From Flavobacteriales bacterium (GTDB taxonomy: Bacteria; Bacteroidota; Bacteroidia; Flavobacteriales_D; Sanyastnellaceae), in assembly GCA_947456965.1 (NCBI GenBank), contig CANGTU010000003.1, forward strand, positions 44,112 to 108,111: a DNA stretch of 64,000 bases. Reading direction: 5' to 3'. This document shows positions 1 to 10,185 of the stretch, in pieces. How positions within the stretch are numbered: the stretch's first letter is position 1; the number at the start of each line of letters is the position of its first letter. The position numbers and the translations under genes are program-made. The notes under the pieces are model-generated. The model was not told the DNA's origin, searched no databases, and saw only the letters and a list, made by a program, of their open reading frames with translations.

Positions 1-14
1 CAAGCTCCTGCCCT

Positions 15-1391
15 ATGAAACTCCAAGTGGTGGCTATTTCAGGCATTGCCGCATTGTGCATCTTTCTCGGTTCGTTCATCGATCTGGACAACCTGGATAA
101 CTATGCGGGACAAAATGTTCCGGTGTATATCACCAAGGACAATACGCCCGGGTTCAATCCCCTGACCAACCCAGGTGCCACGCTCGGACGTGTGTTGTTC
201 TACGACAAGAACCTCTCACTCAACCATACGATTTCGTGCAGCAGTTGCCACCAGCAGGCCCTGGCCTTCAGTGATGACGCCTTGGTGAGTACTGGCCAGA
301 CAGGCGGCTCTACCGGTCGCCATTCGATGCGACTGGCATACTCGCGCTTCAGCGATGAAGACCGCTTCTTCTGGGATGAGCGTGCGCTTTCGCTGGAAGA
401 CCAGACAAGCCAACCCATCCAGGACTTTACCGAAATGGGATTCAGTGGAGAAAACGGCCAGCCCGGACTCGATTCCCTCGCGAACCGGCTGGAGGCCATT
501 GACTATTATCAGACCCTCTTCACGTTTGTATACGGTGATCCCCAGGTTACGGAAGAGCGCATCCAGATGGCCCTTTCGCAATTCGTGCGCAGCATCTACT
601 CCTTCGACTCGCGCTTTGATGATGGCCTCGCTGCTACAGGCAACCTCAATGCGCCATTTCCCAACTACACCCAGGAAGAAAACCAGGGCAAGCAATTATT
701 CCTTGCACCTCCTCCGGCAGGCGGAGCCGGCTGCCAGGGATGCCATCGCGCACCAGAGTTCGACATCGATCCTGCTTCGCTGAACAATGGCATCATCGGT
801 GTGGCTGGCAATCCGGGGGGCCTGGACCTCACCAACACGCGGGCTCCATCGCTTCGGGACCTGTTCAATCCCAACGGAGAGCCCAACGGCCCTTTCATGC
901 ACACAGGTAACCTCACCATCACGCAGGTGCTCAACCACTACAACCTGGTTCCCCAGAATCCAGCCAACACCAATCTGGACCAACGGGTATCCGGACCGGG
1001 AGGCAACCTGCAACTCACCAACCAGGAGCAGGATGCGATTATCGCCTTCCTCCATACCCTTACCAGCAGCGAGATCTACACGAATGCCCGGTGGTCTGAT
1101 CCATTTGATGCGCAGGGTAACCTCGATGTCGTCAGCGGCGTGCTCGAACTCGCCAAGGCGCCGGAATTCACGTTTGACATCTACCCCAATCCAGCGGTTG
1201 CTGAAGTCCGCATCCGAACCAGCCACAAGCAATGCACCGCATACGTGTTTGACAGCTCAGGCAAGATTGCACTCACTGGAATGGCATCCAGCCCGCTGAA
1301 CGTATCCGCTCTTCCTGCCGGCATCTACCTTGTCCTGCTCAAGGACCAGGATGGCTTTCAGAGCGCAGCGCAACGCCTGGTCGTCCGATGA
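15..1391 (+). CDS. Diheme cytochrome c peroxidase (CCP/MauG family) with T9SS sorting domain
   Basis: Predicted c-type diheme peroxidase reducing hydrogen peroxide outside the cytoplasm. Two heme-attachment motifs are visible: CSSCH at residues 75-79 and CQGCH at 240-244. A later FMHTG segment (about 294-298) resembles the distal-ligand region of this family. Residues 5-21 are hydrophobic and could be a signal sequence or anchor. The C-terminal ~75 residues begin with DIYPNP (388-393) and look like a T9SS type A sorting domain, so the enzyme is probably moved to the cell surface or released. The CCP/MauG assignment follows from the paired CxxCH layout and length. The ATG is only 15 nt from the window edge; an upstream start cannot be excluded. 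It converges on panB. Confidence 0.88.
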   Translation: MKLQVVAISGIAALCIFLGSFIDLDNLDNYAGQNVPVYITKDNTPGFNPLTNPGATLGRVLFYDKNLSLNHTISCSSCHQQALAFSDDALVSTGQTGGSTGRHSMRLAYSRFSDEDRFFWDERALSLEDQTSQPIQDFTEMGFSGENGQPGLDSLANRLEAIDYYQTLFTFVYGDPQVTEERIQMALSQFVRSIYSFDSRFDDGLAATGNLNAPFPNYTQEENQGKQLFLAPPPAGGAGCQGCHRAPEFDIDPASLNNGIIGVAGNPGGLDLTNTRAPSLRDLFNPNGEPNGPFMHTGNLTITQVLNHYNLVPQNPANTNLDQRVSGPGGNLQLTNQEQDAIIAFLHTLTSSEIYTNARWSDPFDAQGNLDVVSGVLELAKAPEFTFDIYPNPAVAEVRIRTSHKQCTAYVFDSSGKIALTGMASSPLNVSALPAGIYLVLLKDQDGFQSAAQRLVVR

Positions 1392-1513
1392 TCACGCACT
1401 GACACAGGCTCCGCGACAATCGCGATGAGTGTCCGCTCGAATTCAGTTGATGGAGAGTTTGGCGAGCCTCTTCCGGATCGTCGCCTTACTTAGATTTTCG
1501 GGGTGGATAAAAC

Positions 1514-2329
1514 TCAGTACTGCTCCACGGCATTGGGAAAATCCCGGCTCTTGACATCGGCCACATACTGTGCAACAGCATGGTGCATGGTTTCGCCAAT
1601 ACTGGCATAACGCCTCAGAAAGCGAGGACTAAACTCCTGTGTAATACCGAGCATATCATGCACCACCAGCACCTGACCATCCACATCAGCCCCAGCGCCT
1701 ATACCAATCACCGGCACCTGCACCCGTTTGGCAACTTCTGAAGCCAGCTTAGCCGGAATTTTTTCCAGCACGATAGCAAACACGCCACTCTGGTCGAGCA
1801 GCTCGGCATCGCGAAGGAGCCGATCGGCCTCCTCACCTTCACGGGCACGAACCTGATAGGTTCCAAACTTGTAAATACTCTGTGGGGTGAGTCCGAGGTG
1901 ACCCATGACCGGTATTCCTGCTGTGAGAATGCGTTTGATGGATTCAACGATTTCCTCTCCCCCTTCCATCTTGACTGCATGCCCCCCCGTTTCCTTCATA
2001 ATCCGGATGGCCGAATTCAGCGCTTCCTTGGAGTTCCCCTGGTAGGATCCGAAGGGCATATCCACCACAACAAGTGACCGCTTCGCTGCGCGTACCACAC
2101 TGCTGGCGTGGTATATCATCTGATCAAGTGTAATCGGGAGCGTGGTTTCATGTCCGGCCATGACATTGGAAGCGGAATCGCCTACCAGCATGACATCAAT
2201 GCCGGCCTCGTCCACGATACGCGCCATGGAATAATCATAGGCCGTGAGCATGGAGATCTTCTCTCCACGATTTTTCATTTCCTGCAGGGTATTGGTGGTT
2301 ACCCGGCGTACATTGGATTGGACTGACAT
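1514..2329 (-). CDS. panB: 3-methyl-2-oxobutanoate hydroxymethyltransferase (PanB)
   Basis: Ketopantoate hydroxymethyltransferase, first committed step of pantothenate and CoA synthesis: transfers a hydroxymethyl group from methylene-tetrahydrofolate to 2-oxoisovalerate in the cytoplasm. The 271-aa length is normal. Family signatures are the [10 protein letters not shown] segment (27-36), the metal-binding VGDS (49-52), VVDMPFGSY near 90, GHLGLTPQS near 140 and the catalytic-Glu region LEKIPAKLA. No panC or panD lies next to it. A perfect TAnnTTTG box ends 4 nt before the ATG, so the mRNA may be nearly leaderless. Confidence 0.95.
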   Translation of the reverse strand: MSVQSNVRRVTTNTLQEMKNRGEKISMLTAYDYSMARIVDEAGIDVMLVGDSASNVMAGHETTLPITLDQMIYHASSVVRAAKRSLVVVDMPFGSYQGNSKEALNSAIRIMKETGGHAVKMEGGEEIVESIKRILTAGIPVMGHLGLTPQSIYKFGTYQVRAREGEEADRLLRDAELLDQSGVFAIVLEKIPAKLASEVAKRVQVPVIGIGAGADVDGQVLVVHDMLGITQEFSPRFLRRYASIGETMHHAVAQYVADVKSRDFPNAVEQY

Positions 2330-2333
2330 GGCT

Positions 2334-2341
2334 CAAATGTA
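2334..2341 (-). promoter_or_regulatory. Bacteroidota -7 promoter box for panB
   Basis: On the minus strand this reads TACATTTG, a perfect match to the TAnnTTTG -7 element of the Bacteroidota primary sigma factor. Four nucleotides separate it from the panB ATG. A -33 TTTG is not clear. Confidence 0.5.
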
Positions 2342-2375
2342 GGCAAACCAATCGCCCTGAGGAGAAGGAAGGAAA

Positions 2376-3416
2376 TCAGGTATTGGGGGCTGAACGATAG
2401 CGGCGCCACCGTTCAAGCACTTCCTCCATATCCCCTGGCAGCGGAACCTCAAACTGCATCCACGTATGGCGCGTTGGGTGCATGAAACCCAGCGTGCGCG
2501 CGTGCAGTGCCTGTCGTGGAAGGACCTCGAAGCAGTTCTGCACAAATTGTTTGTACTTCGCGAAGGTGGTGCCCCGAAGGACCTGATCACCCCCATATTC
2601 CGTATCGCCAAACAGGGTATGACCGATATGCTTCATATGCACGCGAATCTGATGCGTTCGGCCTGTTTCCAGCTTGCACTCAACCAGGGTCACATAGCCC
2701 AGGCGCTCCAGAACACGGTAATGCGTAACAGCGTGCTTGCCCTGAGAACCATCGGGATACACGGTGAATACCTTCCGGTCCTGCGGACTTCGGCTGATGT
2801 GACCGGTGACAGTACCATCCTGTTCCACGTCGCCCCAGACCAGCGCGGCATACCGGCGCTCTGTGGTGCGGTCGAAAAACTGCTTCGCCAGATGAGTCAG
2901 TGACTCCTCTGTCTTGGCGATGACCATAACACCTGTGGTGTTTTTATCGAGGCGATGAACAAGTCCAGGCCGGCTGTCAGCACTTCCAGGTGGTAATTGC
3001 CTGAGGTGATAGAGGAGTGCGTTGATCAATGTCCCGGTATAGTTTCCGTAGCCCGGATGGACAACCATACCCGCTGCCTTATTCAGCACGATAACCTCTT
3101 CATCTTCGTAGAGAATGTCGATCGGAATATTTTCCGGAATCAGCTCAATTTCCCTCACGGGATACGGCATTTCTACCGTAATGACATCGAACGGCTTGAT
3201 CTTGTAACTGCTCTTGACCGGAACGCCATTGACTTTCACAAAGCCCGCATTTTGCGCATTCTGGATGCGCGAGCGGGAGGTTTTCTCCAGCCGGTCCACC
3301 AGGAATTTATCAATCCGCACAAGACCCTGGCCCTTGTCCACTATAATGCGGTGGTGCTCAAACAGCCCGTCATCGCTGTCATTATCCTCGCGCAGATCGT
3401 CCTCTTCAGCGATCAT
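2376..3416 (-). CDS. RluA/RluD-family 23S rRNA pseudouridine synthase
   Basis: Isomerises uridines to pseudouridine in structured RNA; the RluD-like layout suggests large-subunit rRNA. An S4 RNA-binding domain (about 30-90, with RIDKFLVDRL at its start) precedes the catalytic domain, which carries the signature HRLDKNTTG at 154-162 with the catalytic Asp157. GRTHQIRVH near 255 is a further family motif. The acidic N-terminal 20 residues are poorly conserved in character. Its ATG overlaps the stop of the upstream T9SS gene by 4 nt (ATGA), so they are co-transcribed. A PASTA-protein gene upstream of an rluD-like gene is, as I recall, a recurrent Bacteroidota neighbourhood. Confidence 0.93.
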   Translation of the reverse strand: MIAEEDDLREDNDSDDGLFEHHRIIVDKGQGLVRIDKFLVDRLEKTSRSRIQNAQNAGFVKVNGVPVKSSYKIKPFDVITVEMPYPVREIELIPENIPIDILYEDEEVIVLNKAAGMVVHPGYGNYTGTLINALLYHLRQLPPGSADSRPGLVHRLDKNTTGVMVIAKTEESLTHLAKQFFDRTTERRYAALVWGDVEQDGTVTGHISRSPQDRKVFTVYPDGSQGKHAVTHYRVLERLGYVTLVECKLETGRTHQIRVHMKHIGHTLFGDTEYGGDQVLRGTTFAKYKQFVQNCFEVLPRQALHARTLGFMHPTRHTWMQFEVPLPGDMEEVLERWRRYRSAPNT

Positions 3417-5278
3417 GGCCGGACAACAAGCTGGTGAACCACCGATGCACCTGCATCCTCAGTGACACGCATCAGGTACACACCGGGTGCAAGGCCTTGC
3501 GCCTGGATGAGATGAGCTCCCGAACCTGACCAGCGGCCCGAAAGAACCAGCCGGCCATGCATGTCGAGTAGTTGGTATTCAGCATCTGTGTCGCGATTCC
3601 ATATGATGTGGAATTCATCCTCGAAGGGATTGGGATAAAGAGTCATTTCCTCTGAATCCAGCTCTGTCAAACCGGTCCAGGGATCGTTTTTACCTGCCCG
3701 GAACACTGGCCTGATCATTACCGATCCTTCTATTTCAGACTGGAACCAGCTTTGACCAAAGCCAAGGCGATAGAACAGTCTTTCTGGATTGGTATTGGTG
3801 CTTTTGTCATTGCCGACGTTCAATCCAATAGCCGTTGGCTGGGTCCAGCCCACAAAGAAATTCCCTGTCACAGGAATGGGCTCGTCGTATTCGTAGTACG
3901 AGAAGAGATTGTAGCCCTCGTCATAATAGCGCGGAAAATGACTGTTGAAATTCTCGGCGAGCTCACTCCCCGGAAGCCCATTGCTCTCACCCCATGCCCT
4001 GAGGAGGAATGACTGATTGGTGACATCCACTCCGTGTGGCAGCCAGTGAATGATGAGTCCGAGCAAAGTATCCGGCACTTCAGCACGGAACTTCACCGCT
4101 ACGCTCGCTCCGTTTGAGGTGACTGCATAGGCCCGCTCCGCGCTTCCATCATCGTAGGCGTAATAGTTGGAAAAGACCTGGCTGAAATAAGCCGTATCAT
4201 TCTGAAGGTTCAGGTCTGTAGGGTTGATGTACACCTTCACATCAAATACTGCACAGGTATCATTGACTGAAGGGTCGAAGGTGAAGTCACCCAGGCCGAT
4301 GGTTCGCACAATTTCCTGGTCTGCATTGCCAAAGGTGTTGAAGTCCTGATCGGGGAAATTCTGCTCAGCCCCTTCATAGCCGACGGAATAGCCTGTTACA
4401 ATATTTTCTGTTGGACCAAGGTTTCTCTGCCGGGCGTTGAATGATTCACGCATGTAGCTGCCGGGACTTGCGATATAGTGGGTCCAGGGCATCGCGCTGT
4501 ATGGCTGGATGAAACTGTAGTTCGGAAACTGCATGGCCACCTCGTCAAAGTCGAAATTATCCGGGTCAATGCCTTGCCGCATGACTACATAGTCAATATG
4601 CCAGTGGTCAAACGCTCCGCTGAGTGTGGCGTAGTTGCGGAAGCGGAAGCGGAAACCATCCAGGAAGAATTCAGGTGCTTCTACCTGGATGAATGCCTGT
4701 TCGAATGCACCGGACGGTCCACCCTGTGCGCTCCACACCTGAAACCACTGGCCATCTCCGAAGGGTGAGAAGAACTCCACCACCAGAGAATCTTCTTCAT
4801 CCGGGTTATTGCCGAGCCCGCCTCGCTGATAGAAGAAGAACAGGTACACATCATCGTCTTGCGAAAATGGAGAGAGGTCAATGGGCAGTGATGTCAGGGT
4901 ATCCGCTGCACCCTGAGCAAATTCATTCGTGAAGTCATACGGATAACCATTACCGCGAAGGCCGTCGAGAGTTGCCACTCCGATGGTCGGCGGAGAAGTG
5001 GGTAAATGGGTGTTGAGGTAGGCACTGGTATCTTCCCAACGTTGCCAGCCATCGGGGATATCGGGATCATCGGTAGGAAGCGAGTAGCGCGAAAAATCAT
5101 CGAAAAAAGGAAGGACCGAACTCCCACCACCTCGTTCACCACTTCCTGCCGGATAGCGCTCCCGGCTGATCAGGGCCGGATTGTAGCGCAACGCATGCTC
5201 CACTTCCTGCCCGAAAACCGGCCCATACATCAGGAAGCAAATTAGCGCAGAAAGGAAACGTTTAAAAGAGAAAGACAT
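3413..5278 (-). CDS. Secreted protein with T9SS type A sorting domain, function unknown
   Basis: 621 aa. Residues 1-23 form a signal peptide ending FGQ. No enzyme family is recognised in the body, which is rich in aromatic residues, Asp and Asn, as typical of secreted beta-sandwich proteins. Several stretches, such as FDDFSRYSLPTDDPDIPDGW and the part after DDDVYLFFFYQRGG, resemble jelly-roll domains of Bacteroidota surface proteins. The C-terminal 85 residues start near LYPNPFEDEF (YPNP at 548-551) and end in a short basic tail, a T9SS sorting domain. It lies 12 nt downstream of the PASTA gene and overlaps the RluD-like gene by 4 nt, so a surface protein is embedded in a housekeeping operon. 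Confidence 0.85.
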   Translation of the reverse strand: MSFSFKRFLSALICFLMYGPVFGQEVEHALRYNPALISRERYPAGSGERGGGSSVLPFFDDFSRYSLPTDDPDIPDGWQRWEDTSAYLNTHLPTSPPTIGVATLDGLRGNGYPYDFTNEFAQGAADTLTSLPIDLSPFSQDDDVYLFFFYQRGGLGNNPDEEDSLVVEFFSPFGDGQWFQVWSAQGGPSGAFEQAFIQVEAPEFFLDGFRFRFRNYATLSGAFDHWHIDYVVMRQGIDPDNFDFDEVAMQFPNYSFIQPYSAMPWTHYIASPGSYMRESFNARQRNLGPTENIVTGYSVGYEGAEQNFPDQDFNTFGNADQEIVRTIGLGDFTFDPSVNDTCAVFDVKVYINPTDLNLQNDTAYFSQVFSNYYAYDDGSAERAYAVTSNGASVAVKFRAEVPDTLLGLIIHWLPHGVDVTNQSFLLRAWGESNGLPGSELAENFNSHFPRYYDEGYNLFSYYEYDEPIPVTGNFFVGWTQPTAIGLNVGNDKSTNTNPERLFYRLGFGQSWFQSEIEGSVMIRPVFRAGKNDPWTGLTELDSEEMTLYPNPFEDEFHIIWNRDTDAEYQLLDMHGRLVLSGRWSGSGAHLIQAQGLAPGVYLMRVTEDAGASVVHQLVVRP

Positions 5279-5290
5279 GGGGAGGTGAGG

Positions 5291-6082
5291 TTAGTGAAGC
5301 GAATCAGGCGGGCAGGGATCCTTGGACAGCCAGAAGTCAATGATCCGTCCCGGTGCCACCGGCAACATATCCTCCGAATATTCCGGATCCTGTCGGCAAA
5401 CCCTGAAAAGCGCAGAGTCAGCAGCATTTATTGCATCGGGTTCAAAAAATGCCTGTCCCATCAGGTTCAGACTGTCCAGGAGCGCCATAGCTCTTGGGTA
5501 GCTCATTCCGCGCAGATCGGGAAGGAAAACCAACCCTTCTGTGGCCTCACCCACCGTGAGCACCACACGCTCGCCCCTTCGGATCATGCTTCCTGGCTTC
5601 AGCGTGCGCCCTCGGTGTGTGATACCGATTACACTGCCCACCATATTGTTGTTGGGCACATATCGCACGTCAAATCGGATTCCCTTATTCTGAAGTTTGA
5701 TGATAGCCACCTGAGCATACTCGCCTTCTTCGATAGAGATCTTCTCCATGGGCGGTTCCTGGCGGTAAACGGTGAGGAAAACCTGCCGGCCTTCTTTCAC
5801 CTTGCTTTCAGCCACGGGGCTCTGGTCTACCACGTCTCCTCCCCGAGCATCTTCATCAAAGATACTATCCACCACGAGTACCTGTAAACCTCTTTCCTCG
5901 AGGGCAGCAGCAGCATCTGTCAGCGACATGCTCCGTACATCGGGCACGGTAATAAATTCGCCATGATCGGAATACCAGCCGAATGCAAACCAAAGCAGGA
6001 CCACCAGTGCGATCTGTACAAGGAGGATCCTGAGCACCTGTCTGAGGCCCTCGCGTGAAATGATATACCGAAGGAATTCCAT
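5291..6082 (-). CDS. Membrane-anchored protein with three PASTA domains
   Basis: 263 aa with one N-terminal transmembrane segment (about 17-36) and three PASTA repeats outside (about 43-107, 112-176, 181-250; openings VPDVRSMS, IEEGEYAQ, LPDLRGMS). PASTA domains bind peptidoglycan fragments or scaffold wall enzymes in other bacteria. No kinase or penicillin-binding domain is attached, so this is a stand-alone extracellular module, a form common in Bacteroidota. The start ATG shares one nucleotide with the purL stop (TAATG), implying translational coupling. A role in sensing or organising the cell wall is inference from the domains only. Confidence 0.87.
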   Translation of the reverse strand: MEFLRYIISREGLRQVLRILLVQIALVVLLWFAFGWYSDHGEFITVPDVRSMSLTDAAAALEERGLQVLVVDSIFDEDARGGDVVDQSPVAESKVKEGRQVFLTVYRQEPPMEKISIEEGEYAQVAIIKLQNKGIRFDVRYVPNNNMVGSVIGITHRGRTLKPGSMIRRGERVVLTVGEATEGLVFLPDLRGMSYPRAMALLDSLNLMGQAFFEPDAINAADSALFRVCRQDPEYSEDMLPVAPGRIIDFWLSKDPCPPDSLH

Positions 6083-8364
6083 TATCCCTGTGTAAGCTCT
6101 TCCGCGATAGCGTTGTCGTAGATTTCTTTCAGATCGGTAATCAATCCAAAGTTGAGATCATCCACAGTCACGCGGCCTTTAGTGACGTGGCCCAGCAGCA
6201 TAACCTGAACTCCGGACTCTACTACGAAGTCGAGAAATTTATCCTCGTCTTCCTCGACCACGGTCACCACCACCCTGCTCTGTGATTCACCAAAAAGAAA
6301 AGCGTCGCGACGGATTTCACTGTCGGATACAATATCGAATCCCAGATCACCGGGCATGCCCATTTCCACAAGAGTCACAAAGAGTCCGCCATCACTTACG
6401 TCATGCGCACTGCTGATGTAATTGTTGCGGATCAGTCCGGCCACACATTGCTGCACCCGAAACTCCTCATCGAGGTCAAACCATGGCGCCGGAGAGTTGC
6501 GGATACCATGGAATGATACGAGGTATTCACTGGAGCTGATGTCATCCTTGGGCTGCCCGAGCAGGTAGATAAGATCACCCTTGTATTTGAAGTCGAGTGT
6601 AGTCAGCAGTGATTTGTCCTTCATTACGCCGAGCATACCGATGGTCGGTGTCGGAAAAACAGGTCTCGCCGATCCATCCTCGGCTACGGTCTGGTTGTAG
6701 AAACTGACATTACCTCCGGTGACCGGTGTGCCGAACTTCCTGCAGGCGGCACTCATGCCCTTTATGGCCCCTACGAACTGCCAGTATACTTCCGGATTGT
6801 AAGGATTTCCAAAGTTGAGGCAGTTGGTAATGGCAGAGGGCTCCCCACCGCTGCAGGTGATGTTCCGTGCGGCTTCAGAAACGGCAATCATGGTGCCTGT
6901 CTCCGGGTCGGCATTCACGTAGCGACCATTGCAATCCACGGTCATCACGAGTGCCTTGTTGCTGTTCTTGATGTTCACCACCGCGGCATCCGACGGGCGG
7001 TTAGCAGACATGTTCACGGTGCCTACCATACTATCATACTGTTCATAGATCCAGCGCTTACTGCAGATGTTTGGATTGGCCAGCAGTTGGCGGGCCACTA
7101 CGACCAGATCCTTCGGCTCGGCAACCTGATCCATGGAAAACTTCTTTGCTTCAGCATAGTAAGCCGGCTCGCGGAATTCCCGCTCGTAGACCGGAGCGCC
7201 ACCACCGAGCACAAGACTATCGGCAGGTATTTCACCCACCACCTCGCCATGCATATAATAGCGCACCATGGGTCCCTCGGTAACCACACCGATTTCTTCC
7301 GCGTGGAGATCCCACTTGTCAAAGATGCGTTTCACCTCATCCTCATGGCCTTTCCGGATAACAATCAGCATGCGCTCCTGTGATTCAGAAAGCAGAATTT
7401 CAAATGGCTTCATACCCTGCTGACGAAGAGGCACGCGATCGAGGTGGATATCCATGCCCACCTTGCCTCCTGCGCTCATTTCCGAAGTGGAGCAGGTAAT
7501 TCCGGCGGCTCCCATATCCTGCATACCGGCGATGGCATCTGTCTGCGCGAGTTCCATCGTCGCCTCCAGCAACAGTTTTTCCTGGAAAGGATCACCAACC
7601 TGAACACTGGGCAGGTCGCGTGCAGAATCTTCTGTAATATCCTTGGATGCAAAGGATGCTCCCTTGATGCCGTCCTTACCGGTGGCTGATCCCACGATAT
7701 AAACCGGATTGCCCACTCCGCGCGCCTTTGAAGAGATAATGCGCGATGTGTTCACCAGCCCCACCGACATAGCATTGACCAACGGGTTAGCCTGATAGCT
7801 TTCATCGAAATACACTTCTCCACCAACAATGGGAATACCGAAGGCATTGCCATAATCACCGATGCCCTTGACGACCCCGGTCATGAGCCACTGCGTGCGA
7901 GGATCGCTCAGCTTGCCGAAGCGGAGGGAGTTCAGCTGAGCGACAGGACGAGCGCCCATGGTGAAGATATCGCGGTTAATTCCTCCCACACCCGTTGCTG
8001 CACCCTGGTAGGGCTCTATAGCGGAGGGATGGTTGTGTGATTCGATTTTGAATGCGCAGCCGATACCATCGCCGATATCCACGAGACCCGCGTTCTCCTC
8101 ACCTGCTTTGACCAGCATGTGCGGACCATCTTTCGGAAGAGTCTTCAACCATTTGATGGAATTCTTGTACGAGCAATGCTCACTCCACATGACAGAGTAC
8201 ACGCACATCTCCGTGAAGTTGGGTGTACGCCCCAGAATTTCCCGGATCTTGTCGAACTCCTCCGGAAGGAGTCCCATTTCCCGGGCCTGTTCCAATGTGG
8301 CGGGTTCCTGGGCTGCAGTTTTGGCCATTTCCTTTGCTTTGGCTGCTAAATTAGGTACTTCCAT
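6082..8364 (-). CDS. purL: Phosphoribosylformylglycinamidine synthase subunit PurL (short form)
   Basis: ATP-dependent FGAM synthase of purine synthesis, converting FGAR to FGAM. At 760 aa it is the short PurL, which works with separate PurQ and PurS subunits; neither is nearby. The catalytic His region WSEHCSYK (60-67) and the [18 protein letters not shown] signature (108-125) are intact, as are later AIR-synthase motifs such as [12 protein letters not shown] chose the ATG at 8364 (MEVPNLAAK) because the open frame continues upstream into the divergent ppa coding sequence with unconserved residues. It heads the minus-strand run with the PASTA gene. Confidence 0.95.
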   Translation of the reverse strand: MEVPNLAAKAKEMAKTAAQEPATLEQAREMGLLPEEFDKIREILGRTPNFTEMCVYSVMWSEHCSYKNSIKWLKTLPKDGPHMLVKAGEENAGLVDIGDGIGCAFKIESHNHPSAIEPYQGAATGVGGINRDIFTMGARPVAQLNSLRFGKLSDPRTQWLMTGVVKGIGDYGNAFGIPIVGGEVYFDESYQANPLVNAMSVGLVNTSRIISSKARGVGNPVYIVGSATGKDGIKGASFASKDITEDSARDLPSVQVGDPFQEKLLLEATMELAQTDAIAGMQDMGAAGITCSTSEMSAGGKVGMDIHLDRVPLRQQGMKPFEILLSESQERMLIVIRKGHEDEVKRIFDKWDLHAEEIGVVTEGPMVRYYMHGEVVGEIPADSLVLGGGAPVYEREFREPAYYAEAKKFSMDQVAEPKDLVVVARQLLANPNICSKRWIYEQYDSMVGTVNMSANRPSDAAVVNIKNSNKALVMTVDCNGRYVNADPETGTMIAVSEAARNITCSGGEPSAITNCLNFGNPYNPEVYWQFVGAIKGMSAACRKFGTPVTGGNVSFYNQTVAEDGSARPVFPTPTIGMLGVMKDKSLLTTLDFKYKGDLIYLLGQPKDDISSSEYLVSFHGIRNSPAPWFDLDEEFRVQQCVAGLIRNNYISSAHDVSDGGLFVTLVEMGMPGDLGFDIVSDSEIRRDAFLFGESQSRVVVTVVEEDEDKFLDFVVESGVQVMLLGHVTKGRVTVDDLNFGLITDLKEIYDNAIAEELTQG

Positions 8365-8436
8365 CCCTTCGAAACGGGCTCGGGACACCCCATTTTCAGG
8401 CAGTTTCCCACTACCTTCACAGCCTTTACCCTTGCT

Positions 8437-8979
8437 ATGCAAACAGCCCATCCCTGGCACGGCATTGACCACCGATTCGAGCGGGAGAAAGCGTTAGTTG
8501 ATGGCGTTATTGAAATACCGCGGGGCAGCAAGGCCAAGTTCGAAGTGGACAAGGCCAGTGGCCTCATCCGGCTGGATCGGGTCATCTTCGCTGCCTTCCA
8601 TTACCCCATCAACTACGGATTTATACCTCGCACCCTGGGTGAAGATGGCGATCCGCTGGACATCCTCGTCCTCTCCGAGGTGAGCACCGTGCCCCTGTGC
8701 CTGGTCCGAAGCCGTATCATAGGCATGATGGAAATGGAAGACTCTGGTGAGCCCGATGAAAAGATTATCGCTGTAGCAACGAACGACGCCAGTGTAGAGC
8801 ACATCCGATCCATCGGTGATTTGCCAGCCAACTTCCGGTCAGAGCTGAAACACTTCTTCACGGAGTACAAGTCACTTCGCAACAAGAAGGTGCTGGTGGA
8901 TGAATTCCTCCCGGCAGAGCGGGCATTGGACAAGGTCGAAGAGGCCATTGCACGATATACCAAAACGATAGCCAGGTGA
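8437..8979 (+). CDS. ppa: Inorganic pyrophosphatase (family I)
   Basis: Soluble cytoplasmic pyrophosphatase hydrolysing PPi to phosphate, pulling biosynthetic reactions forward. The 180-aa length and the family I signature DGDPLD (70-75), carrying three metal-binding aspartates, are clear. [13 protein letters not shown] (54-66) and the C-terminal [10 protein letters not shown] are also typical. It is divergent from purL and overlaps the next gene by 4 nt (GTGA), so the two are translationally coupled. A TACCCTTG sequence just before the ATG resembles a -7 box. Confidence 0.95.
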   Translation: MQTAHPWHGIDHRFEREKALVDGVIEIPRGSKAKFEVDKASGLIRLDRVIFAAFHYPINYGFIPRTLGEDGDPLDILVLSEVSTVPLCLVRSRIIGMMEMEDSGEPDEKIIAVATNDASVEHIRSIGDLPANFRSELKHFFTEYKSLRNKKVLVDEFLPAERALDKVEEAIARYTKTIAR

Positions 8980-10121
8980 TCCGATCCAAGCTGCCCGCCA
9001 CCGGTACAACCATCTTTTCTGTGATGTCAGCCCTGGCCCAGCAGCACCAGGCGATCAACCTCGGACAGGGCTTTCCCGGATTTCCCGTGGATCCCGAACT
9101 CATTGAGGCCGTCCACCGCGCCATGCTCGACGGGCACAACCAATATGCCCCCATGCCCGGCTGGCTCCCGCTTCGTGAAGCACTCGCCGATAAACTGCAA
9201 GCATCTTTCGGTTGCAAGCTCAGTCCCGCTGATGAGATCACCATCACTGCCGGAGCTACTCAGGCCTTATTCACTTGCATCACAGCATTTATCCGCCCAG
9301 GCGATGAGGTCATCCTCTTTGCGCCAGCATACGACTGCTATGCACCGGCAATTGAGCTGAATGGAGGCGTTCCTGTGTGGATTCATCTGGAATGGCCTGA
9401 TTACAGCATCCCCTGGGAACAGGTGGAAGCCCGCTTCAGCCAGCGCACCCGGATGATCATCTTCAATACCCCATCCAACCCCGCCGGCACAATCTGGACC
9501 CGGGAAGACATCCTGCGTCTGCTCACCCTCACAGCAGAGAGTGATTGCATTGTGCTCAGTGATGAAGTGTATGAGCACCTGGTCTTCGACGGTCATAGGC
9601 ACGAGAGTGTGCTGCGATATGGAGAACTCGCCAAAAGGTGCCTTGCCATTTACTCCTTCGGGAAAACCTTCCATGCAACAGGCTGGAAAATGGGTTATGC
9701 GGCCGGACCCGCAGCCCTCATGAGCGAATTCAGGAAGGTTCACCAATATAACGTTTTCTCCTGCCATTCAGCCATGCAGGTAGCTCTTGCTGCATACCTC
9801 GGCAAGCCCGAACATTACGATCAGCTCAGCGGGTTCTTCCAGCGCAAACGAGACCTCTTCCTGAGCGAGCTCGAGGGTTCGCGATTCAGCTGGAAACCCG
9901 CCCGTGGCGCGTACTTCCAGTTGCTATGCTACAGCGGACTCACAACCCGGCCTGACCGGGAAGTGGCGGAGGAGTGGACCCGTTCACCGGGCGTGGCCTC
10001 AATCCCCGTTTCCGTGTTTTACCCCGAGCCATTTGACCAACACGTATTGCGTTTCTGCTTCGCCAAAGAGGATGATATGCTCGTGGAAGCCGCACGAAGA
10101 CTGAAGAGCATCTCCACCTGA
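8976..10121 (+). CDS. PLP-dependent aminotransferase, glutamine/methionine transaminase type (YbdL/KYAT-like)
   Basis: Class I/II aminotransferase of 381 aa. GQGFPGFP (30-37), YDCYAPAIE, the N-x-P motif NTPSNPAG (164-171), SDEVYEHL (195-202) and the PLP lysine in SFGKTFHATGWK (Lys230) are visible. The pattern fits the kynurenine aminotransferase/YbdL group, which transaminates methionine and glutamine with 2-oxoacids. The next gene encodes an omega-amidase-type nitrilase, which hydrolyses the alpha-ketoglutaramate such enzymes release, supporting a glutamine transaminase role, possibly in methionine salvage. Start is GTG, overlapping the ppa stop by 4 nt. Confidence 0.88.
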   Translation: MIRSKLPATGTTIFSVMSALAQQHQAINLGQGFPGFPVDPELIEAVHRAMLDGHNQYAPMPGWLPLREALADKLQASFGCKLSPADEITITAGATQALFTCITAFIRPGDEVILFAPAYDCYAPAIELNGGVPVWIHLEWPDYSIPWEQVEARFSQRTRMIIFNTPSNPAGTIWTREDILRLLTLTAESDCIVLSDEVYEHLVFDGHRHESVLRYGELAKRCLAIYSFGKTFHATGWKMGYAAGPAALMSEFRKVHQYNVFSCHSAMQVALAAYLGKPEHYDQLSGFFQRKRDLFLSELEGSRFSWKPARGAYFQLLCYSGLTTRPDREVAEEWTRSPGVASIPVSVFYPEPFDQHVLRFCFAKEDDMLVEAARRLKSIST

Positions 10122-10185
10122 TTTCCCGACGATCTTCATCAGCCGAACGAATATTCGCCAGATCACCATTTATCACACCACACGC

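Noticed and set aside
1413..1425. CGCGA-CAA-TCGCG hairpin between the peroxidase gene and panB as terminator
   Set aside because: Stem of only 5 bp and no T-run on either strand.
8365..8472. 36-residue N-terminal extension of PurL
   Set aside because: It overlaps the divergent ppa coding region and has no resemblance to Pur[10 protein letters not shown] at 8364 fits the family start.
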